A DNA stretch of 64,000 nt from Desarmillaria ectypa (lineage: Eukaryota > Basidiomycota > Agaricomycetes > Agaricales > Physalacriaceae), in NCBI GenBank assembly GCA_030407005.1, contig JAUDYN010000002.1:1116001-1180000 (forward strand), in the 5' to 3' direction. Every line of letters starts with the position of its first letter. The stretch's first letter is position 1. This document shows, piece after piece, positions 35,086 to 47,103 of this stretch. The position numbers were made by a program, and so were the translations under genes. Under the pieces are notes generated by a model. That model saw only the letters and a list, made by a program, of their open reading frames with translations. It was not told the DNA's origin and searched no databases.

Positions 35086-35882
35086 GTGTCATGTTTTTTG
35101 AATGTCGCTAGGTGTATCTTCGTAACGCACATTACACTAGTGTTGTCTCTAAATATCACGCTGGACAGCGATCCGGTAGCCTTCCGAAACACGTCGGTAT
35201 CCTTGCGCAGGGCGCAGAACGATCCTTCAGACTTCGTTCTTGGTGCGTGCTTAATCCGCACTGGGGGGCCGGTAATGGTTGCAACGACGAAGCAGTCCGT
35301 GAAAAATTTCACAGCCGACCAAACTTTCAATATGATCTTCACATTTACAAGTCCATTTGAAAAGGACCATGTCCTGGTCGCTTGGCTTCCTGAGTACGTT
35401 TCTGATGTATCGCACTAGGTCGGGCTGTAGTTTTGCTGAAAGCGAGCCGTTTTCAGTGACAAGCAGAATGGGTACGCCAAGTCCCGAGTCGACAGCATCT
35501 GAGTCGACGCTTTCCAGCATCCCATCTAGTCCCACTTCGTCAGTTTCAGGGTGCGTACGACTGTGTTCATTTCTCTGTCTCCATGACGAATCATTCCCAC
35601 AGAACTGCTCCTCCTATGCAATCGACAACGAAGGCTATGCTAGCGGAGGCAATCATAGGCGCCGTCATCGGCTTATTCGCACTTTTGTCCATAGTCTTCG
35701 CTCTCTTGGTGTGGCGGAGGAACCGGCGAAAGTCGAAAGAATCTGCGCCATCGCGTGCTTTTGGGGGGTACCTGGATAGGAACGATTCACTGATTTCTGA
35801 CTTTGCCTGCATACATGCCACAGGCCTACCGAATCATTGGTCGTCCTTGAGGCTAGATGGATCCTGTTTTCACAAGACATGA
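35086..35882 (+). CDS. secreted-domain single-pass membrane protein (paralogue of 48.4 kb gene)
   Basis: Function unknown. It starts at 35086 with a hydrophobic leader (CIFVTHITLVLSLNITL), followed by a short beta-rich ectodomain with an NFT glycosylation sequon (SVKNFTADQTFNMIFTFTS) ending LVAWLP. An intron (about 35393-35418) joins it to a Ser/Thr/Pro-rich stalk (GTPSPESTASESTLSSIPSS). A second intron (about 35549-35600) leads to a transmembrane helix (AIIGAVIGLFALLSIVFALL) with a basic stop-transfer VWRRNRRK and the cytosolic motif APSRAFGGYLDRND. The same layout and wording, including APSRAFxxYLD, occur in the reverse gene at 48.4-49.3 kb. The first exon may really be a separate short exon, as in that paralogue. 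Confidence 0.6.
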
Positions 35883-37360
35883 TGGGTCGAAAGACCAACG
35901 GCATAATTCCAAGAAATGAAGTATTAGGAAGTGATTTGAATACTTAGTTCTTCACTACACCAAGCCTGTTCAGTCCTATTATTACCCCGTGATTCGGAAC
36001 TCGCTGGAATGTATCTGCCAGAAATCTGGACCGGAAACACGTAGAAACTTGATGGCAATGGTATCGGAGCGGGGGAATGAATGTATGAATGTGGAACGCG
36101 GAGGTTCTTTTAGCTATCGCCGTACAACACGAGCGCTTGCCTCATCCGGGTACTTCGATAAACCATGTTGGTTTCCAGAGCCGTAGCATGCCATCACCGA
36201 TGCAATACTATCTCCCCTGGCGCTGGTGTTCTTTCTCAGGAGTTGGTCGTGACAACTCACACGCAGACGAGTATCGGGGAGTCGCGCGAGTTGTAGTACA
36301 CAAAGTCATCCCCTTCCTAGGGAAAACAAATGTGGGGGGTTTTATGAGGCCGTGTTCGTGTTGTAGTAGTGAGATCGGGCGCCAGATTCCTACGGCTGGT
36401 ACGACTCGCGATCATGTAAGCAGACCCAGGACGAGTATGCTCCCATTAACATACCGAATGGATACAGCACGCCTGCCGAAGAAACGAGTACTTCTGCGCA
36501 GGAGCCAGAAACGCACCTTGAGAACTGAGATTAGACGCAGGGAACATTTTCTATACGACTCAAAAATCGATGTCTACGAAACGGAGTGCATGGAATTTAT
36601 CGACAGGACTTGATACACCAGAAGTAACGGTGGATTTGCAGAGGGCTCTTGACGATACGCAGCTTCAAAATGGGAAGCGGAAAGTCGACCAACGAGTGGT
36701 CATAGCCTAATAGCTCAGCACGTGTTCCATTGAAGAGTTGAGAGTTCGGGTTGAGGAGCTGGGATTCAAAAGTAGGCCGGTACGCCTCCAGAATGAGAAC
36801 GAGCACCTAGCACCAAGCAGAATGGCATACATTCTGAAATGACGGTTTCCATCCAGTAGATACGACGTCCCCGAAAAAGCCGCCTGCATCAAGTCGATAG
36901 GACTATAGTACATCAGAAGTGGCAAGGATATCGAGGATTATTGACTGTTGGGAGAGTGGAGAGTCATGTTTGACAGGTAGTGCTATAAATCCGCATAGGC
37001 ATTCCATAGCCAGAGTCTGATAAACGAATCAGATCTTCTCTCTGTCAGGCGGATACACTCTCAAAGAACCGCGATACGCTTATTGTCCCGTAACCACAGA
37101 GTCAGAAGAACAAGCAACAAGCATTCAGTCATCGAAGCCAGCGTAAAAGATGGGAGAGAGGCAGGTGTCGTGTTCGATAGCTGATAGAGCGCAAGTCTTC
37201 CAATTGTCAAGTCGGCAATTCCCCGGCTGTCAAATCACAATTTGAATCTGTACCAGATGGATCGTTGTCACTAAACGTCGTGCATGGCAACCTACATTCC
37301 TTGTTTTTGAAAAAAAAAAAAAAAAACTCTTCCTCGTTGTATTTTGTATTTCTAGGACGG
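35883..37360. other. gene-free stretch with an A-run
   Basis: About 1.5 kb. A 174-codon frame at 36089-36613 overlaps other frames and shows no family signature. An uninterrupted A-run lies near 37309-37326, just before the next gene. No feature supported beyond that. Confidence 0.35.
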
Positions 37361-39284
37361 ATGGCGGACGATACCCTGGAGGTGTACGAGACTATCGTAA
37401 ATGTCGAGAGCGATGTCAACTGGCAAGTATTTCCCTGTCTTATCATCGATGTGATTTATTAACAGGACGTCGGGGCGGGCAGGATGTTATGCACGTATAC
37501 CGTAAGCCGCGAACGCCACGCTGCCGTTGCCATGTCGCTGACTTATTTTCTTTTTGGCATTAGCCCCACTTGTTATACCTCTCTGCATACGGCACGGGTG
37601 GCCTCTCAGAACTTAAAGCGCACCTCCACGACTGCGACAAGATAGGAATCGCATTTTACCGTGAGGAGAAACCCAAGCCTGGGTTCGCCATTATCAATTA
37701 TATTTCGCCGAGTGTTGAGGACTGGAGGCGAGGTGAGTTGCTGCGGTTCGTTCTATATGCGACGGCTGACGGAGAATTGCAGAGAAAGCGCTTATAGATT
37801 CGAGCCGGGTGGCAGAAAGGTTTACAAAGGTATAAAAGGCTATGCTATTATAATGACGTATAATTAACTGAATTGTGTTTAGACCGCACACGGGACGTTG
37901 ACCATTGACCATCTTGCTAACCTTACTCCAACATCGATCTACCAGGCCATCCTCAGCCCAGATTCTCCACATATCCTACAAACAAAACACGATATCGCCT
38001 CAAGACTGGAACCAATGCGACGGTCATTTACTGACGGTTATGGCCCACACACTGCTGTCCCAGTACAGAAGACGGGGAGCATGTTCTCAGGGCTTAGTCT
38101 GTTGAAAAGGAAAGGGAGGAAAGGGAACCGTGGCATTGACGACGACCTCCCGCCTCCGACACCGCCCAAAGATAAGCCCACACCACCCAATTACCGATTC
38201 CACCCCTTGCCGATGCACAGTTACTCACTCGGCGTCGCCTCTCGCTCCCGCATTGACATGCCAGAACGACGAAGGAGTGTGTCAGAGTTTGCCATCATCT
38301 CACACCATGACCATTCCTGTTCCGAGTCTGATGAATCGTCAGTCATGGTCGAGCGTCCCCCAAGTCCCGTCGTACATGTGCCGCTTGCGGGAAAGTGGAA
38401 CCCTGCTGAAACAACGGTGATCGCTGACCCTGCTGAGCGCGCACGCAGGAGGCTGGTGGCACGAAGGCAGCGGGAATTGGAGGAAGCAGAAGCGGCACGG
38501 GAGGAGGAGGAGCGGCAGGCGGAGATACGTCGGGTGAAAGAGGAGCAGAGGCGCGTGGAGGAGCAGGAGGAGAGGGAGCGTCGTGCGAGGATTGAGAGGG
38601 ATATGCGCATGAGCACAGAGGCTAGGCGTCGCAAGAAAGAGGCCGAAGAGAGGGCCGAGGAGGAGAAAAAGCGTGAGTTGGCGGAGAGGCGCGTGCGGGA
38701 GAAGGAGAAACGCCTCGAGGAGCATCGCCGTCTGGAGCAGTGGCGCGCAGAACAGGCGAGGATCAAGGAGGAGGAGCTCAGGAGGGAGGAAGCAGAGAGG
38801 AACAGGGAGCGGGCCGAACGCAATAAGAGGATCGAGCAGATGGCGGCCCGGGTCAAGCGGGATAAGAGCGAAAGCATGCTTACTGGCTGGGCTACTATCC
38901 AGATCAATGATTCCCTTGTCTGGCGAAGAAGGTACTACAAGTTTATCGGCGACACCTTGTTTTTCTATCGCAGTCCCAAGGTAAGCCCGCTGCTTCATTT
39001 CTTCGACTTGCGTTCTCATAAAACCAGGACATGAACCAAGTCCTTGATCAGATCCAACTCCATGGAAAGCTCAACGGACTAAAAGAATGGAACGACGGCT
39101 ATGAAGAACTCAAGGCCATACCCAACTCTTTTGCTATTGAATTCAAGGACCAGCGTGGGTCATGTGCCATGTTTTGTGATACGGAGGAAGAAAAAGTTCG
39201 TGTTTCATTGTATGTCTCCTGCAATCCCACTGACCATCACAGGATAAACTGTTGGGTGTTTTGCATTATACCGCTGGACTATGA
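37361..39284 (+). CDS. ADF-H / coiled-coil / PH-domain protein
   Basis: Likely actin- and membrane-linked adaptor. The start at 37361 (MADDTLEVYETIVNVESDVN) opens an ADF-homology domain; exons join as W-Q, then a 36-base exon (about 37466-37501), then PHLLYLSAYGTGGLSELKAH and GFAIINYISPSVEDW. After ERFTK an intron leads to TAHGTLTIDHLANLTPTSIY. A Pro-rich linker (DDDLPPPTPPKDKPTPP) precedes about 150 residues of highly charged Arg/Glu coiled coil (roughly 38430-38860). The end is a PH domain: SESMLTGWATIQINDSLVWR, then YYKFIGDTLFFYRSPK, and after another intron AIEFKDQRGSCAMFCDTEEE. The last exon gives DKLLGVLHYTAGL if a GTTTCA donor near 39202 is used, matching a PH C-terminal helix; the alternative frame runs on to 39432. 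Confidence 0.75.
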
Positions 39285-40043
39285 TTGGAACGTGCCCTCT
39301 TCCAGTCTCTTTATCATCTATATACCACATACCTATGCACTGTATATCATCATCCCTCTCTTATTTCACTTTGATCTTCACAACATACACGTACTAGTAA
39401 CTTTCATACTGTCGCACGCATTCGTTAGGTAAACGACATCCGGTATCTTTGGACCAAGTATCCGGAATAGACATGTGAGTTGTACAACACCTGTTGTCCG
39501 TTGGTGTTGAAAAATGAGACGCGTGAACCAGCCTAGAGAAGTGAATATTGACGTGTAATGAACAATCTATTCATACGCACTGCAGAGATGTTCATAGAGG
39601 AAATAGTTGGTGGGGGGGACTCAGGGGCCTCAAGCGACACGCCTGTTTAAATACTGTTCAAAACCCTGAATATCAAGGGAAAAACTCATGTAAACCGACC
39701 CGGAGTATGGTCGGAAGACATACCCCGCAATTCCACACAAGACACGAGTGCACTCTACGAGGCTTTTCTTGCTTCCGCTGTCACTGGAGATCAATAATAA
39801 CCGGTGACGAGAGTAAGTTCGAGACTGCCTTCGGAAGGTGCCGAACATACATACGTTCCACCGGGTTCGCTGACTTTGATTGGACATGGGAGGTTGCTTA
39901 CATAATAAAACAGCTTCGATCAGTTCGATTGCACCCGACATCAAGACTTTCAGTTTCCCGACCGTGGCCACTATAAAAATACGCTGAGATGAAGCCCAAT
40001 CGCCATCCCCTCACATATCTTCCTTCACATCAACACTTGTACA
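39285..40043. other. intergenic region with copy A promoter
   Basis: About 760 bases. No gene recognised. A TATA box CTATAAAAAT at 39971-39980 lies about 70 bases before the start of copy A and is probably its core promoter. Confidence 0.45.
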
Positions 40044-40925
40044 ATGTCTTCAGCAGCATTACCGTCCAGAGGGCAATGCATCCAGGTCACTGACAACCAT
40101 TGTCAGTGTCCATGTTTCGCGTCGACCTTCTTAGATCAGGTAGGTTCTCATTTGCCTCCATCCATATTTTCATGCTCATATTCTCCCAGCACATCTGCGG
40201 ACAGTGCGGACACGGTATTCACGCCCATGTCGACTATGTTTCGATGGTCGTCAGTTATTATCCCCCGACTCAGTGCGCTGCGTATGTCCAAAAGGTATGT
40301 TCCTTCACACTACACATAGTAGTTTGAACTCATGCATTCATAGACACCTCTCGCACAGCGTTGCACGTGTGAAGCTCAGCTTTGTGACCACATCGCTACC
40401 GATAACATGTATTGTTCTGCAGAACCATGGACCGATTTGGACTTTTTCATGGACAGTAACAGCCCTTCTCACAATACTGCCATGATTAGCTTTTCCAACG
40501 ATGCCATCAATCATCCATACACGCCCAGCCCCATGTCTCTTTCTTCCGTCAATCCCGACACTGTCATCTTTTCTCACGACACGAACCTCATGCCAATCAC
40601 TAGGGCGCCTATTTTCTTCCCCAGTCCCCGCAGTTCATTCAACCCTTCCAACGATGTGGGCAGCATCCCCTTCGCTTCCACATCTATCTCTTCTCCTTCT
40701 AGTAGCGCCTCATCCGGTATTCAATCGGATATCACTCAGATTCAAGCTTATAGCTCGTACGATTACTTCGTCCAATACCCTGATCATTCCATGAACAACA
40801 CCTACGCTCTTCAGCCAAACGGCGACGCGACGAATGAGAGTTTCGAATACCAGGATTATTTAAACGCAACATATGGTGCGACACCTGGATCTAGCACTGA
40901 CGTCTGGTCAGGCCCGTCTGCGTAG
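40044..40925 (+). CDS. Cys/His-rich domain protein, copy A
   Basis: Member of a fungal family with no known function. Three exons: 40044-40139 (32 codons), 40190-40294 (35 codons) and 40344-40925, with both introns in phase 0. The first about 100 residues hold a Cys/His pattern: RGQCIQVTD, CQCPC, then CGQCGHGIHAHVDYVSMVV, TQCAAYVQK, and QRCTCEAQLCDH. Eight Cys and four His are shared with copies B, C and D, enough for more than one zinc site (inference). The remaining about 170 residues are Ser/Thr/Pro/Asn-rich, with clear motifs SSGIQSDITQ, DYFVQYPDH and a C-terminal YGATPGSSTDVWSGPSA. No signal peptide or membrane helix is seen, so it is probably intracellular, perhaps nuclear. Confidence 0.75.
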
Positions 40926-42573
40926 TTGCCGTTCGTCCACAGCGACAACAGCCTACTGTCCCCCATTGTCGCAATCCTTACGATCTCTATTCCATCAGCG
41001 ATTCAAACCCCACATCCAATAAACTGCGGTATATTCCCATTTCAATTTATCTCTTCCCTCTCCAAACGTCACCGCAATGCAGTATCTCAAACTTTATATT
41101 CCTCTGTTTCGTATTTACTCAGTTCGTTGACTGCTGTTAGGTCGCTACACTTCGTTTTCTCCTTTTCTGTTGTATTTCCACCAGTTCTGCTGGGATCTGT
41201 CAATCCTCAATTCGCTATCGAGTTTGTCCCCCTTTGGTCTATAATTCATGTCCGCTATATTTATTGCTTTGGTCTGTTGTGTTCAACGTTTTCCAATTGC
41301 TTTCCAATACTAGCTAGAGCAACTACCATGTCCTGATAACTTCTGGAATTCATATACCGTGCTTTCTTCTTATGACCAAGTATGTCATCCGAGCTGCGCT
41401 CTTGAGATCTTATACATTATATGATTACATCGTGATAACCTGTCACCCTTCCAGGCAAGTTATCTCTAGTGTTCAGTCTGCTGCACAGCGAATTGAATGG
41501 CGCTTATTTCTTTGATACTCCATATATCAATCTCGGAAACACTTATAAAGCGACGGAGATAGAGAGTAGCGATTCAGAGCGATATATAAGTACAGGCATT
41601 GTAAACCAAAGCGACGAAATTGATACCAGAGACGTAGAACATGCGATCCCGATAAACGGTAAAACAAGGAGAAAATAAATGCTTGATATCGAGGAAACAT
41701 TTCCAGAGACTCAGCGCACAACCACACTTTGAGAATCATATTGTACATCGTATTTGGATGGTGATACTTCGAGGCTCCTGTTACAAGATCGCCGCATCAC
41801 TATCTGAGTCCTGGCATATTATCCAGGGGTTGGTAATCACGAGAAGAATGGGATTCTGCCGGAGCGCTTGAGTAAAGATCGGCAGATAGATTGGCAAACA
41901 GCATGAGATCCGGAACGGCTGGCCAGGTTGGCGTTGTAAATACTCCCGATATTATGGACGCCACCTACGGATCCCGAGCTGTAGGGAAGCGGTGCAGGTA
42001 AACGTTACGGAACTATGATATGACATTGTCAACCAGGGTCCCGCGGAGCCGCACAGGTACATTCTTGCATATGGGGGCGGACTGTATCAATGCTACTGAT
42101 ATCACGATAGTAAACAAAACAAGCAGCACAATCCAACTGGCGCTTACTTTATTCGACAAAAGAGAAGTAGGAGAGCTGATCCATGGACACTGTTAGCGTC
42201 GGCCGAACGGCGCATAGGCAATAGGCGCCGGGAACAACTTTATGCTTCCCATTCCGACGTTCTGGCGGAAATCTCCCAAAGCTGCGGTGACAGGGACAAC
42301 CTCGTGAGTAGTCAATGAGCCAAAAAGGACGGGATCTTAGAATCAGGGTCGCCTGCAGAATCAGGGTCAGCTGGTGGATAACCTAAGCGACAGCGATGAA
42401 CTGAGAGGGACGACATCTGAGTATTGGGAGACAAAAATAACCCTGTATGTGATATTCCAGTGCGGATCATACAAGCGCCCAATCCCGCTTGTTGCCATCT
42501 GCATTTACCTCTCAGTCCGTTATTTAAAGTGCACCAAGATGAGCTTCACATATCAGCACTTGTCCAATCATTA
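40926..42573. other. spacer between copies A and B
   Basis: About 1.65 kb. The first part resembles the sequence after copy B (for example a TTCTGGAATTCATA-type stretch at about 41340 and 43790, and matching ACCAAAGC-type segments at 41600 and 44080), so the duplicated unit extends beyond the gene. No other gene is supported. Confidence 0.45.
42513..42532 (+). promoter_or_regulatory. conserved promoter block of copy B
   Basis: A 20-base block with a TATA-like TTATTTAAAG core is repeated at 45382-45401 upstream of copy C, at similar distances from the start codons. It is likely the shared core promoter. Confidence 0.5.
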
Positions 42574-43279
42574 ATGTCTTCAGCAGCCTTACCGTCCAGA
42601 GGGCAATGCATCCAGGTCACTGACAACAGCCAGCAATGTCAGTGTCTATGGTACGTATCGGCCCTACTAGATCAGGTAGCTCTCATTTGCCTGCATCCAT
42701 ATTCTCGTGCTGACGTTCTCCCAGCACATCTGCGGACAGTGTAGACACGGTATTCATGCTCACGTCGACTATGTTTCGATGATCGTCAATCATTATCCTG
42801 CGACTCAATGCGTCGCGTATGTCCAAAAGGTATGCTCTTCTCCACTCCACACGATATCTAGAACTCATGCAGCCTACCTGTAGACGCCTCTGACACAACG
42901 CTGCACGTGTGAGGTTTGGCTTTATGATCATGTTGCTACCGATAACTTGTATTGTTCTGCTGAGCCATGGAACGTTGTGAGCAATTTCCCGGACCCTAAT
43001 GGCCCTTCTTCCAATGTCAACGCGATCAGCTTTTCCAACTACGTCATCAACAGTCCATTCACGCCATCCGTCAATTCCGACAACGTCACGTTTTCTCATG
43101 ACATGAACTTCATGCCAATGACTCCCACGCCTGTTTTCTCCCACAGCCCTCCCCGCGATGCGAGGAACTTCCATACTTCCATACCTATTTCCTCCCCCTC
43201 TACCAGTAGCGCAACATCCGGTATTCAATCGGATATCCCTCAGACTATTACTTTGTTCAGTCCGCAGACTATTTCATGA
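42574..43279 (+). CDS. Cys/His-rich domain protein, copy B, tail frameshifted
   Basis: Exons 42574-42675, 42725-42829 and 42884-43279 with the same intron positions as copy A. The Cys/His domain is intact (RGQCIQVTD, QCQCLWY, CGQCRHGIHAHVDYVS, QRCTCEVWLYDHV). The tail follows the family as far as SSATSGIQSDIPQ and then shifts frame and stops at 43277-43279. The original ending continues in another frame (YYFVQSADYFMNNSY and later MSDPYA) to a stop at 43396-43398. A deletion of several codons plus a frame change explains this. The domain could still be made as a shortened protein. Confidence 0.7.
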
Positions 43280-45092
43280 ACAACTCCTACACTCATCAGC
43301 CAGACGGTGGTGCGACAGATAAGAATTTCTATTACCACGATCATTTGGATCTGATGTACGGTCCGACGTCTGAATCTATGTCGGATCCGTACGCTTAATT
43401 CATGACCACAACAGCGTTCTCAACGTCTTGCTTTCATCCTCCAAACCCTCGACGTGCACATTTCATCTACTTATCATCGTCACAATCCTTGCTATTTCTA
43501 TCCATCCATCGAAGATTCTAAACAAGGTCTACAACGAATAAACTGCACGCAGGATATCCTCATTCCTATTCCTCTCTTCCTTCACCAACCATAAAGATCT
43601 CAAGCTTCAAGTTTCTCGGTTTCATATTTATCCCGTCTATGATTTGCTGTTTCCAATTGCTTTGATTTCACTACGTTTATTACTTTCAGTTGCTGTCTTC
43701 AACGTTCTGTAATCGAATTGCTTTGTAGTTTAGTATTTATACAATCATCATTTTAGTGAACACCGTCGAACTAACATGTTCAATAGTTCTGGGATTCATA
43801 CGCTACGCTTTCTTATTATCAAGTTGTGATCGAGTATATGTACCCCATGTGGCCCTCATAACATGATGATATCGTGATAAGTATCGATCACACTTCTGGC
43901 AAACTATCCTATGATATTCGGTTTACTGCGCAGGGCAGGCGCTCGTTCATGGAACCTACGTTTGTGATGCTCCGTATACCAATCCTTCAAGCATTTATTA
44001 GCAATAGAGATAGAAACGAGACGAGTAGAAAACAGGTATACAAAGTCATAGATATTTGGACAGATACCATAAACCAAAGCAATGGAATTGATATCGAAGA
44101 TGGAGCCGGCTGACAGGTAGGCAATAACCTGAAGAGATGATGATGGACGACGGTGTAATTCCATAATAATACGAAGGCCACACTGTCAATGACATTGGCC
44201 CAATTCGGATACTGGCAAGTCGTTGTGTATGGAGTAACAGTATAACTTATGCAAAGAAGTAAGCAGTTAGACCGAATGTCCCACCAAGTGGTGTTTACCA
44301 GAACATTCTTGTTTCGACCAACATGCGTAAAGTCGTTCGGGAAAGATAAAGAATAGACAGGACATAGGCAGGACAGCGGAAAAATCTGCACCTCGACATG
44401 TGATCCTCTTTACGTATCTCCTCCTGCATTCTCGAGTTCTTGAGACACATCCCTAGTCTTCGTCTACACACCAAAGACGCAGTCGAGAAAGGCAATAATG
44501 CTGCCTTCGTTTCCAAGTAGGAGGTGTACCCTTTAGATGCGTCTTGAGAGTTCGACGGGGTCCTGCAACGAATGTGTTAGTCTGGTTGAGCGGCCAACTT
44601 ACGGAACCGCCGCCCAAAGGGAGAGGAGAAGAATTCGGGCTTGAGCTGGAGAGTGATGCAGATGGGTGACGGGGGATAAGCCGTTTCGGGAGTCTGTAGC
44701 TTCCTCGTAGATAGTTCTAAAATATCTGATGGGGTAATCCGGCCTGCTGTAGACGGTGACCGCGTCGGAGGAGCTTCACAGCCTTGACGCCAGCCAACTC
44801 GTCTCTGTATGTGGAACATCAACGGAAAAACGTGCACGAGATGCCACACACATTTGAATCCCTGCTCCTTGCAGTTCAAGTTGGAACAGGCAGGATTTGG
44901 GTCTGGGTCACAGCTCGCTCTGTCACCAGAGAGAACAAGCGAGGGTGGACCCACCTCATGCTCATGCTGAGAATTGTTGGTGCGACGAGACCGACGAAGG
45001 TAGTGCGCAGAGGCACAACGAAAGGAGGTGGGAGACACGGGTAGCAGTGACGGCCAGGGAGAAAACACGGTCGGAAAAGTGAGCGGAGCAAG

Positions 45093-45268
45093 TATGATTA
45101 CCAATTCCAGATCAATTCAGTACATTTACATAATTGGTTATCTGGCTTTCGACAAGCTGTTCTGGTTTTGCCCTTCAGGGTATGATTACCAATTCCAGAT
45201 CAATTCAGTACATCATCATCATTCCATAATTGGTTACATAAAAGATTTTCTGGTTTTGCCCCTTATGG
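45093..45268. repeat. tandem direct repeat, two units of about 88 bp
   Basis: Units at 45093-45180 and 45181-45268 share an identical first stretch of 33 bases (beginning TATGATTACCAATTCC) and the later words ATAATTGGTTA and TTCTGGTTTTGCCC. The second unit has a small CAT-rich expansion. Confidence 0.8.
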
Positions 45269-45381
45269 CCGCCCTTTTTTTAGATCATTGCCTGCATGAG
45301 GCGGTGCCTGGCTCTTAGCGCAAGAGTGGAAACAGGTTATTGCCAAGAGTGGAAATAGGATTATCTTTACATCTACCTATC

Positions 45382-45401
45382 AGTCCGTTATTTAAAGTGC
45401 G
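45382..45401 (+). promoter_or_regulatory. conserved promoter block of copy C
   Basis: Same 20-base block as before copy B, with the TTATTTAAAG core, about 60-80 bases before the start codon of copy C. Confidence 0.5.
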
Positions 45402-45459
45402 CCAAGATGAGCCTCAATTTCCATCGCATCTTCACATATCAGCACTTGCCCAATCATCA

Positions 45460-46325
45460 ATGTCTTCAGCAGTCTTTCCATCTCGAGGACAGTGCATCCA
45501 GGTCACTGACAACATCCAACAATGTCAGTGTCCATGGTTCGTGTCAACCCTACTTGATCAGGTAGGCTCTCATTTGCCTGCATCCATATTCTCGTGCTGA
45601 CGTTCTCCCAGTACATCTGCGGTCAGTGTGGACACGGGATTCACACGCATGTCGACTATGTTTCGATGGTCGTCAATCATTATCCTGCGACTCAATGCGT
45701 CACGTATGTCCAAAAGGTATGCTCTTCTCCACTCCACACGATATCTAGAACTCATGCAGCCTACCTGTAGACGCCTCTGACACAACGCTGCACGTGTGAA
45801 GTTTGGCTTTACGATCATGTCGCTACCGATAACTTGTATTGTTCTGCTGAGCCATGGAACGTTGTGAGCAATTTCCCGGACCCTAATGGCCCTTCTTCCA
45901 ATGTCAACGCGATCCACTTTTCCAACAACGCCCTCGACGGTCCACACACTCCTGGCTCCATGTCCTTTTCTGCCACCGATTACGACACCGTCGCCTTCTC
46001 TCACGACGTGAACCTCAGGCCAATCACTGCCGTCCCCATTCTCTCCCCCAGTCCCCGCCATGCATTCAGCCCTTCCCGCGACGCGAGGAACATTCCTCTC
46101 ACTCCCACACCCATCTCTTCTCCTTCTGCCAGTAGCGCATCATCCGGTATTCAATCGGATATCGCTCAGACCCAAGCTTATGGCTTAAACGATTACTTCG
46201 TTCAATACCCAGACCATCTCATCAATTCCTCCTATGCTCGTCAGCCAGACGGCGACGCTACAAACGACGGTTTCTATTACCATGATGATTCGGATGTGAT
46301 GTACGGCGCGACGCCCGAAGCCTAG
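45460..46325 (+). CDS. Cys/His-rich domain protein, copy C
   Basis: Exons 45460-45561, 45612-45716 and 45771-46325, both introns in phase 0. Domain residues (numbering from Met 1): Cys 12, 23, 25, 37, 40, 63, 76, 78 and His 42, 45, 47, 85 are shared by copies A-D; Cys 93 and His 57 are less constant. Key segments are QCQCPWF, CGQCGHGIHTHVDYVSMVV, TQCVTYVQK and QRCTCEVWLYDHV. The tail is Ser/Pro/Asn-rich with SSGIQSDIAQTQAYG and DYFVQYPDHLINSSY, ending MYGATPEA, slightly shorter than copy A. The frame is intact. Intron 2 and nearby exon sequence are almost identical to copy B. Confidence 0.75.
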
Positions 46326-47103
46326 TCCGACTAGTACGCTTAACCCGTACCGACGACAGCCTCCAAATCTTTGGCACGTTGATTTCATCTATCCCTTATG
46401 ACATGATCCCTGCCAATCTCTACCTATCCATTGGCAATCGTCGAAAACAAGATCCATATCTAACAAAATGTACACATGATCTTCTATCCGCTCGGCTCTT
46501 CTCTCACCAATCGCCATCGCAAGGCAGGACCTTAAGCCTCTTATTCCTTGTTTTATTTCGCTGCTTACTGTTTCTAGTGGCTACATTCCATTTTCCTATG
46601 TTTTTGTTTGAATTTATCACCTGTTTTGTCGCGATTTACTATCAGTCTTCTTTCTAATCTTGTGCTTTGACTGTGATCCGTCTGTTTTCAATGGATTGTA
46701 ATTGCTTTGGAATTTAAATATTATTAAAGCGAACACTGGACTGGCACGTTCAACAGCTCCAGAACTTGTAACTGTGCGCTTCTTAGGATGGAGCATATCA
46801 TCCCAGTTGCCTTCTGGGAATCCTGGTGCCTACATACACCAATCCAGGCTAACGTTAGATGGAGGTAGAAACAGCACAGGTGATGTCATTGATAACCGGA
46901 TGAGAGACATAATTCCATAGCGAAAAACGAATATGATGATCACAGTACGGATGACACCAGTACCGTAGTATGGGAAAGACGACAGGTAGGGAGTAAAAAT
47001 ATAAGTTAAAAAGGAAGCAGTCCGGAAGCCAATCGATAATACTGATGCGCCTAATGGGTGTGCATGTGCACTGATGGTTGGATGTAGTACTGGGCATCAA
47101 GAT
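46326..47103. other. spacer between copies C and D
   Basis: About 780 bases of mostly AT-rich 3' flanking sequence, with parts resembling the regions after copies A and B (for example the GAACACTGGACTGGCACG stretch). No gene supported. Confidence 0.4.

Larger units (their letters stand above)
43399..45459. other. spacer between copies B and C
   Basis: About 2 kb. The left half resembles the region after copy A. A reverse frame of 175 codons at 44577-45104 (contains PACSNLNCKEQGFKCVWH) has no recognised relatives and is not called. The right end carries a tandem repeat (separate entry) and the copy C promoter block at 45382-45401. Confidence 0.4.

Noticed and set aside
36089..36613. Forward 174-codon open frame
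   Set aside because: No domain, no signal, mixed composition and no consistent splice partners; overlaps other equally unsupported frames.
38221..38907. Long reverse frames (more than 220 codons) opposite the ADF-H/PH gene
   Set aside because: Ser/Arg- and Leu-rich antisense shadows of the repetitive Arg/Glu coiled-coil codons on the forward strand.
39031..39432. Extended C-terminus of the ADF-H/PH protein reading through to 39432
   Set aside because: It becomes hydrophobic and unlike any PH domain, while splicing near 39202 gives a proper PH C-terminal helix and stop.
39548..39976. Forward 142-codon frame before copy A
   Set aside because: No recognisable motif, and it overlaps the TATA region of copy A.
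44577..45104. Reverse 175-codon open frame with a Cys-containing segment
   Set aside because: The Cys spacing does not match the neighbouring Cys/His family and no family is recognised; kept only as a remark in the spacer entry.
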